Origin: Mikrocytos mackini
Lineage: Eukaryota > Endomyxa > Ascetosporea > Mikrocytida > Mikrocytiidae
Reading direction: 5' to 3'
Assembly (NCBI GenBank): GCA_030180075.1
Contig: JASNJN010000283.1
Coordinates: forward strand, 1 to 20,577
Length of the DNA: 20,577 nucleotides
Position numbers and translations under genes: made by a program. Shown piece by piece: positions 15,377 through 20,577 of this stretch. Each line of letters begins with the position of its first letter. Position 1 is the stretch's first letter. The notes beneath the pieces are model-generated. The model worked only from the letters and a program-made list of their open reading frames with translations. It was not told the DNA's origin and searched no databases.

Positions 15377-18300
15377 ATGTTAAATTTTTTAAAAAATCTC
15401 ATACCCTCCAACAAACAAGGTGAGACCTTGCAGGACAGGGAAAAGGGGCATAAAGACGTACCAAGCTCTGCGTCAATGCCTTCTCTCCCGAATAAGCCTA
15501 AAACGGCGGCTGCAAGGGGAGGGGTTGAAGCAGCACCTATGGAAATGGTCAAGGCTACGACTGCGAAGCCCGAAGTGCCAATCCAAAGGAGCAATGCTGA
15601 CAGGGTACCCGAAAGGGCGGATAAAGCCGCGGCCAACAGTCGCCAAAGCGAAGGGTCGCCCGGAATAAACGCACAAATCCAACCGTGTAACAAATTTAAA
15701 CGCAAACGGTTCGTCACTAACAGAGACGGATTTGTTGTGCCTGTTCCCAGTCCTAAACCCAAAAGGCTAATAAGAAGGGTGTTAACAGGTTTAAACCCAA
15801 ATTAAATCTTATAACCAAGTGGACCGACAAAACCCAGCAGAAGAGCACGAGCACTTCTAAAACACAAAGTGCTGACAAAGCCGTAAAAACTAACAGGCCA
15901 GATAACGCCAGTGACGTCGTCGAAAATCTTGCAAATTTTTCAAAAATAAAATTTAATTTTCCAAAAAAAAACAGGATGCCAAAAAAGACAACCAAGAAAG
16001 AAAACAAGGCCCAGGAACTCCCCGCCGGGCAGGGAAACCAGTCCAAAACCTCAGGGGAGGCAACCCTAAGCCTACCAACGACTCAGGATAACACTGCACC
16101 TTTAAGACCTACTACCACTGACAAAGAAGAACAAAAAGAAGAAGTAACAGGAAAGAAGACACAAGGGGAGCCTACAACGACAGGCACCCCCACACCAACA
16201 TCTCAAACAAATGAGGACAACAAGAGGGAGGCCAGCAGGGATGAAGAAAAGACCAATACCCCCAAGACGGCCGAACAACAAAATAATAAAGAAAGAAATG
16301 AAAAAGAAAAGATGGAAAACACGCCTGAGGAAGAAGAAAGAATCTTTGAACAAGCATGGAAAGAACTGGAGGCCAAGAAAGTCACTGCCCCAGCAAACTA
16401 CGCTAACTTAAGCATAGGACAGAGGTACGACATCATAGCCAACGAACCAGTCTTCCCTAGCAAAACAGCTGCAACAACCCGACAAGACCAAACAGAGGAC
16501 GAGGCGGGAAAGCTGCTAAAAGAATCGGAGAAGGACGAAACCAGGCCAATAGATAGACTGATAATAAATGCGATTATGAAAGATGCAACAAACTGGATGA
16601 CGATCGCTAATCTTAAGCGAACAGATGCCAAAACGTTGATCCGTAAGCTGGTAGTCGAACAGAAGGAGGGACAAGAAGTTCCAGCTACTGCAATTGACAG
16701 AATACTAGGGTTACTGGACTATCCATCTCGATCGAAGTGTCTCAAGTTGCCACAACACGAATGGCTCGCGTCCTTGCTAGCACAGGAGGTACCACACCTT
16801 CTAATAAGAATGCTACTGGGATTATTCCATTCAAAGAAGGTAAGACAGACCCATGGAGTAATGGATGGCTGGTTTTTAATAAGTTTCGTTGAATACTGGT
16901 ACAAATCAGTACGGAAACTGAAGGACCATGCCCTGTCAGCCCCGAAGGATGAGAAATCGCTTTATTGGTGGAAACGAAAAGCCTTCAAGGCGGCTACCAC
17001 AATAAGCAGCGAAGGAGTCTGGAACTTAGTCCCGATATACTCGAAAAAAATCATTTCGAACTTTCCGGAGAAAGGCGAAGACATAGCAGTGCTCATCAAG
17101 CTGCCAATCCCCCTTACCAAGAAAGAATCACAAGCACAACAGGTTACAAAGAAGGCTAAGACGGTAACCCCAGGTGTAATTCCAACACCAAGAGTATCGG
17201 AACCAGACAAGCCAATAAGAAAGACCAACGCGATGAAGCTTAAACTGGAAGAAGTAAAGGAGATGTTAAAAGGTGCAGTGATAAAAGAAAAAGGAACACT
17301 GGAAAAAATAAAACAAGACATAATCAGCAAACCTGTTGATAAAAAACTACAGGAAGTCAATGTATTTAGCTCAAAAGTCCCGAATACAAAGCATAGAGAC
17401 AACTGTAGCCAAGATCATGGGACATCAAAGAGCAGAACATTCAGCTCTAAAAGTAATGAGGGATGTGGTCGACAAACTAGTGGATCTCCTGACAAGGATA
17501 AAGGAGTGAAAATCCACGGCCAGATAGATCCCAAGGACCTCGAGCTCACCATACTGAATGGGCTCGAATTAAATAACTATAATATTAACAATAGTGAACA
17601 TGATTTTAATAATAATTGTGAACCTAACCAGAATATTAACAGTTGTTTAAGTCAAACTGGTAGAGAGGATCCAAACAAGGAATCCCCGCAAAACACAACG
17701 GTTAACACAACTGATGTGTACTATCAAAATGACATAGATCCTAACATTACCAAGCCTGAGGGTCAGGGCCCAAGCCAAGATGCATCCAACGCGGATACAA
17801 CAAAAAAGCAAGCCCAAATCCTCAGCCAGAGCCCAAATCACAAACAGGTAGTCGGTAACACAGAAGGGGAGTGCACAGCACCTCCCCCCAATAACCCGAA
17901 AAGGATACCCAAACCCTCAGCAAATATAACTGCACTGACAGTTGCAGAAGGACAGGGAACAAATACAGGGCACTCTAGTCAAACCAGACCGGATAACAAT
18001 GCTCCTGAACCTGGTCTCTGGGATAAGACCATTGAACTTGTACGGCTGGAGGAATCCAATGGCCACAAAGTACGACCAATGATCCGACCCAGAGTAGGGA
18101 TTCCCAAACATATCGATAAGGAACTAACACAGGTCCTTAAAGATAAAAGGGAAACCATGGATCTAACCCACCTTAGTGCCTTGTGTTACGTGGCTTACTG
18201 CCATGGCGAAGACATAAGGGAATCTAACCTAAAGGGCAGAACCAGCAAGCTGGACGGTATAAAAAAGACCATCAATAAGCTGTCGGCGCTCAGGGACCAA

Positions 18301-18923
18301 AAGATGTCTCAGGAAAAAGCGAAGGCAACTCGAGTCCAATACAAAGTCAAAAACAGCAAGCAGGCCGCTCTAAGGATAGAGTTGCTTAAGGACAAACTAC
18401 ACAGGCTTCGAGTCCAAAACAACTACAAAGGATTAAAAAAAGCCATTGTAGCAGAGAACCTCGAAGCTGAGAGGTTCTCAAGATACCGACAAGCAAAAAC
18501 AACTTCCCCTATGACACACAACGTAAAGGCCCCTGAACGCCACACCGAATTTTGGCGTTCCCAATGGGCATCTCTTCCTACTACAGAACAGAAAGAATAC
18601 TTACTACAAAGAGCAATTGATGACTGTGGCTTCAACTACTGGGGAAGATTACCACAAACGCCAAGATCTCAGCCGAGGATATCGGAAGGGCATTGTTACA
18701 TACGAGCCCATGGAAAGCCCCTGGACCTGATATGGTTTACGCGGACATCGTCAAACGATACCGCAAATTAATCGTTCCGATTCTAGGAAGGCAATTCAAT
18801 GAGATATGGTATGGTAGACTTACTCCCCCATGTGGTTCACCAAAGGAAGGACCCGTCTCTTCAAAAAGAATGATGGAGACGACACAGATCCTAAAAACTT
18901 TAGGCCCATCATCATGCTCAACC
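15377..18923 (+). pseudogene. non-LTR retrotransposon, 3' truncated (R4/Dong-like RT start)
   Basis: This is the 5' part of a LINE. The frame opens at the ATG at 15377, shifts near 15795, then runs open from there to 18771, with an ATG at 15976. The first 850 or so codons are Lys/Gln/Thr/Pro-rich and low in recognisable domains. I see no zinc knuckle or endonuclease. A basic coiled segment (about 18240-18480) precedes an FWRSQW segment near 18550. After a frameshift near 18645 comes the start of the reverse transcriptase, with a WKAPGPD motif at 18711-18731. After another shift near 18830 come the FTKGRTRLF and NFRPI segments, of the kind seen in R4/Dong and related elements. It breaks off at about 18923, before the catalytic YxDD. 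It is markedly less AT-rich than the surrounding DNA. The LINE call is firm; the clade is tentative. Confidence 0.85.
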
Positions 18924-19490
18924 ATAGATGGGCATTTTTTGGCGCCAAAAAGTCTTTAAAAAAGTAAGGTCAAAAAGTTTTTTCGCAAATCAAACTAAAG
19001 TTAGACGACGCAAAAAGTCGTTTTCGCAATTTGTGAAAAAACTTGAAATGCGAAAAACGCTTTTTCGCGTTGGCGCTGAATTATGTTTTTGGCACATGCG
19101 TTTTTTCGCGTCTGCGGGAATTGCTAAAAAGAGCCATTTTGCTAATTTTTTGCAAAAAAACAAGGAATCTGGCGACGGTACCAAAAAATAAAAACACGTT
19201 TTTTAGCATGTACTTTGTTTTTTGCATATGACTTATTGGCGTTTTTTTTGGTGCGAATATGACTTTTTTCGCAAGAAATTTGTTAAAAATTTGTTTAAAA
19301 AACTTTTTCGTATCGGAATTTCGCAAATAAAAAAAACAGTTTTTTGCTTCGCACATACAAAAAAGTTTTTTGCAAATGCAAAAAAACGTAATAATATTGC
19401 AAAAAAAAATTTGATTTTGCTAAATGGTGCCATTCGCAATCTTTTTAACATAATTTTCGCAAATATGTCCTAGTTCTTTTGTATATAGAT
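18924..19490. repeat. AT-rich region dense in GCAAAAA/TTTTTGC words
   Basis: It begins exactly where the LINE frame is lost. Homopolymer A and T runs are punctuated by GC or CG dinucleotides, giving dozens of GCAAAA, TTTTCGC and TTTTTGC words in both orientations, including small hairpins such as the one near 19050-19075. Left end (TAGATGGGCATTTTTTGGCG) and complemented right end (TAGGACATATTTGCG near 19472) are weakly similar, so it may be a decayed terminal-inverted-repeat element. No 8-bp duplication is found. Open frames here are by-products of composition. Confidence 0.5.
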
Positions 19491-19552
19491 TTATGAAAAA
19501 AAACGAAAAAAAAACAATAAAAAACCTTTTATGAGTAAACTATACATTATTA

Positions 19553-20451
19553 TAAAAAAAATTTTTTTAAGGGGTTCACCATAAAAATTATCGAAAATGT
19601 AAACACGTAAAAACATATGAAAAAATTAAAATTTTCAGAAAAAATTTTTTTGTGTGTATATTAAAACGAGATCTTTTACATGTATATTTTGAAAATTTTT
19701 TTTAATGGTTGAAACAAATTATTTTGAAGAATTAAAATTTTGGAAAAAATACACACAAAATTGTAACCTCAAAGTAAGGCCACACAAGTTGTTTCATTAC
19801 ACATATATGTAGTCATCTTCTAGATTTTTCACTATATTTGACATACAATGTAGAATAAGTAAAAATAAGGTTTATAAACACAAAAATTTAACGTCGACAT
19901 TTTACATAAAAATTAAAAAAATTCATTTTTATGAACCAAAAATTTTTTTCAAACAAATATTTTTTTGTTTTTGCTTTAGAACCAATATTTCAGTTTCTAA
20001 GAAATTTTAAACATAATTACCATACCATTTTTTGTTATTTTAAAATTTTTTTTGAAAAAAATTTTTGGTTCATAAAAATGAATTTTTTTAATTTTTATGT
20101 AAAATGTCGACGTTAAATTTTTGTGTTTATAAACCTTATTTTTACTTATTCTACATTGTATGTCAAATATAGTGAAAAATCTAGAAGATGACTACATATA
20201 TGTGTAATGAAACAACTTGTGTGGCCTTACTTTGAGGTTACAATTTTGTGTGTATTTTTTCCAAAATTTTAATTCTTCAAAATAATTTGTTTCAACCATT
20301 AAAAAAAAATTTTCAAAATATACATGTAAAAGATCTCGTTTTAATATACACACAAAAAAATTTTTTCTGAAAATTTTAATTTTTTCATATGTTTTTACGT
20401 GTTTACATTTTCGATAATTTTTATGGTGAACCCCCTTAAAAAAAATTTTTT
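19553..20451. repeat. large inverted repeat: two 401-bp arms, 97-bp spacer
   Basis: The arm at 19553-19953 is complemented by the arm at 20051-20451. By eye, the arms differ only in the lengths of a few homopolymer runs, for example four versus five G near 19571 and 20431. The spacer 19954-20050 is not palindromic. The arms carry non-repetitive internal sequence, including a SalI-like GTCGAC word in each. Nothing in them looks convincingly coding. It could be a foldback element, a long-TIR MITE, or the juxtaposed ends of a larger transposon. A transcript would form a long dsRNA hairpin. TATTATTA-like words lie near both outer ends but are not an exact duplication. Confidence 0.9.
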
Positions 20452-20577
20452 TCAAAAAAAAAAATTTTCATATTATTATGATCTGTTGTTTGCTTTAAAC
20501 TTATTTTACAATGTAGATTAACTTAATTTGAATTATATGTCTAAAATTGATATATTAAAATTAATATCTTGAATTTA
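20452..20577. other. AT-rich tail, nothing recognised
   Basis: The last 126 bases are AT-rich with no gene, repeat or RNA that I can support. Confidence 0.4.

Noticed and set aside
18928-19473. Several short frames with Phe/Lys-rich products
   Set aside because: They follow from the A/T-run composition on both strands and have no domain.
20192-20455. 87-codon minus-strand frame within the right arm of the inverted repeat
   Set aside because: The translation is Phe/Lys-rich, and the equivalent frame in the other arm is disrupted by a homopolymer length difference.
19540-20475. Target duplication around the large inverted repeat
   Set aside because: TATTATTA-like words occur near both ends but are not exact and lie in AT-rich DNA.
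1-20577. CRISPR arrays, bacterial operons, riboswitches, phage genes
   Set aside because: None seen; gene families and transposons are eukaryotic throughout.

Overview
This is nuclear DNA from an AT-rich eukaryote with intron-poor genes. The protein set (MADS box, ZZ and Di19 zinc fingers, Ufd2-type U box, EF-hand-like protein) is eukaryotic. All host genes read as single exons, up to 1617 codons long, and polyadenylation-like AATAAA signals follow several of them. The combination fits an opisthokont or amoebozoan parasite-like genome (microsporidian, myxozoan or amoeboid lineages were considered), but the sequence does not let me name the organism.

Layout. Positions 1-3700 are a transposon graveyard on the minus strand. 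They hold a decayed Ty3/gypsy gag-protease fragment (258-1783) cut off by a probable hAT-type insertion, two related short elements with ACACA termini (1811-2051 and 3378-3674), and between them a small unknown gene split by a 609-bp pogo/Tc1-mariner-type MITE (2365-2973). Positions 3700-4920 are AT-rich with no convincing gene.

Positions 4900-12100 are the host gene island. First comes a 1617-residue protein that joins a KCMF1-like zinc-finger module to a Ufd2/UBE4-type core and C-terminal U box. It is followed by an EF-hand-like/coiled-coil gene (minus) and a MEF2-type MADS-box gene (plus), whose start codons are only 22 bp apart. A small unknown gene (minus, 11712-12077) closes the island.

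Positions 12131-20451 are repeats again. A Ty3/gypsy gag-protease-reverse transcriptase relic (12131-about 15124) is interrupted by two independent hAT-type MITEs, each with a perfect 8-bp target duplication. A non-LTR retrotransposon of probable R4/Dong-like affinity (15377-about 18923) is cut off early in its reverse transcriptase. Next is a peculiar region dense in GCAAAAA/TTTTTGC words (18924-19490), and then an almost perfect inverted repeat with 401-bp arms and a 97-bp spacer (19553-20451).

The most interesting items are the KCMF1-like/Ufd2-like fusion ubiquitin ligase, the very tight divergent promoter of the EF-hand-like and MADS genes, the long near-identical inverted repeat, and the nested MITEs, whose insertion sites are readable to the base. 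No prokaryotic operon, CRISPR array, tRNA or rRNA was seen.
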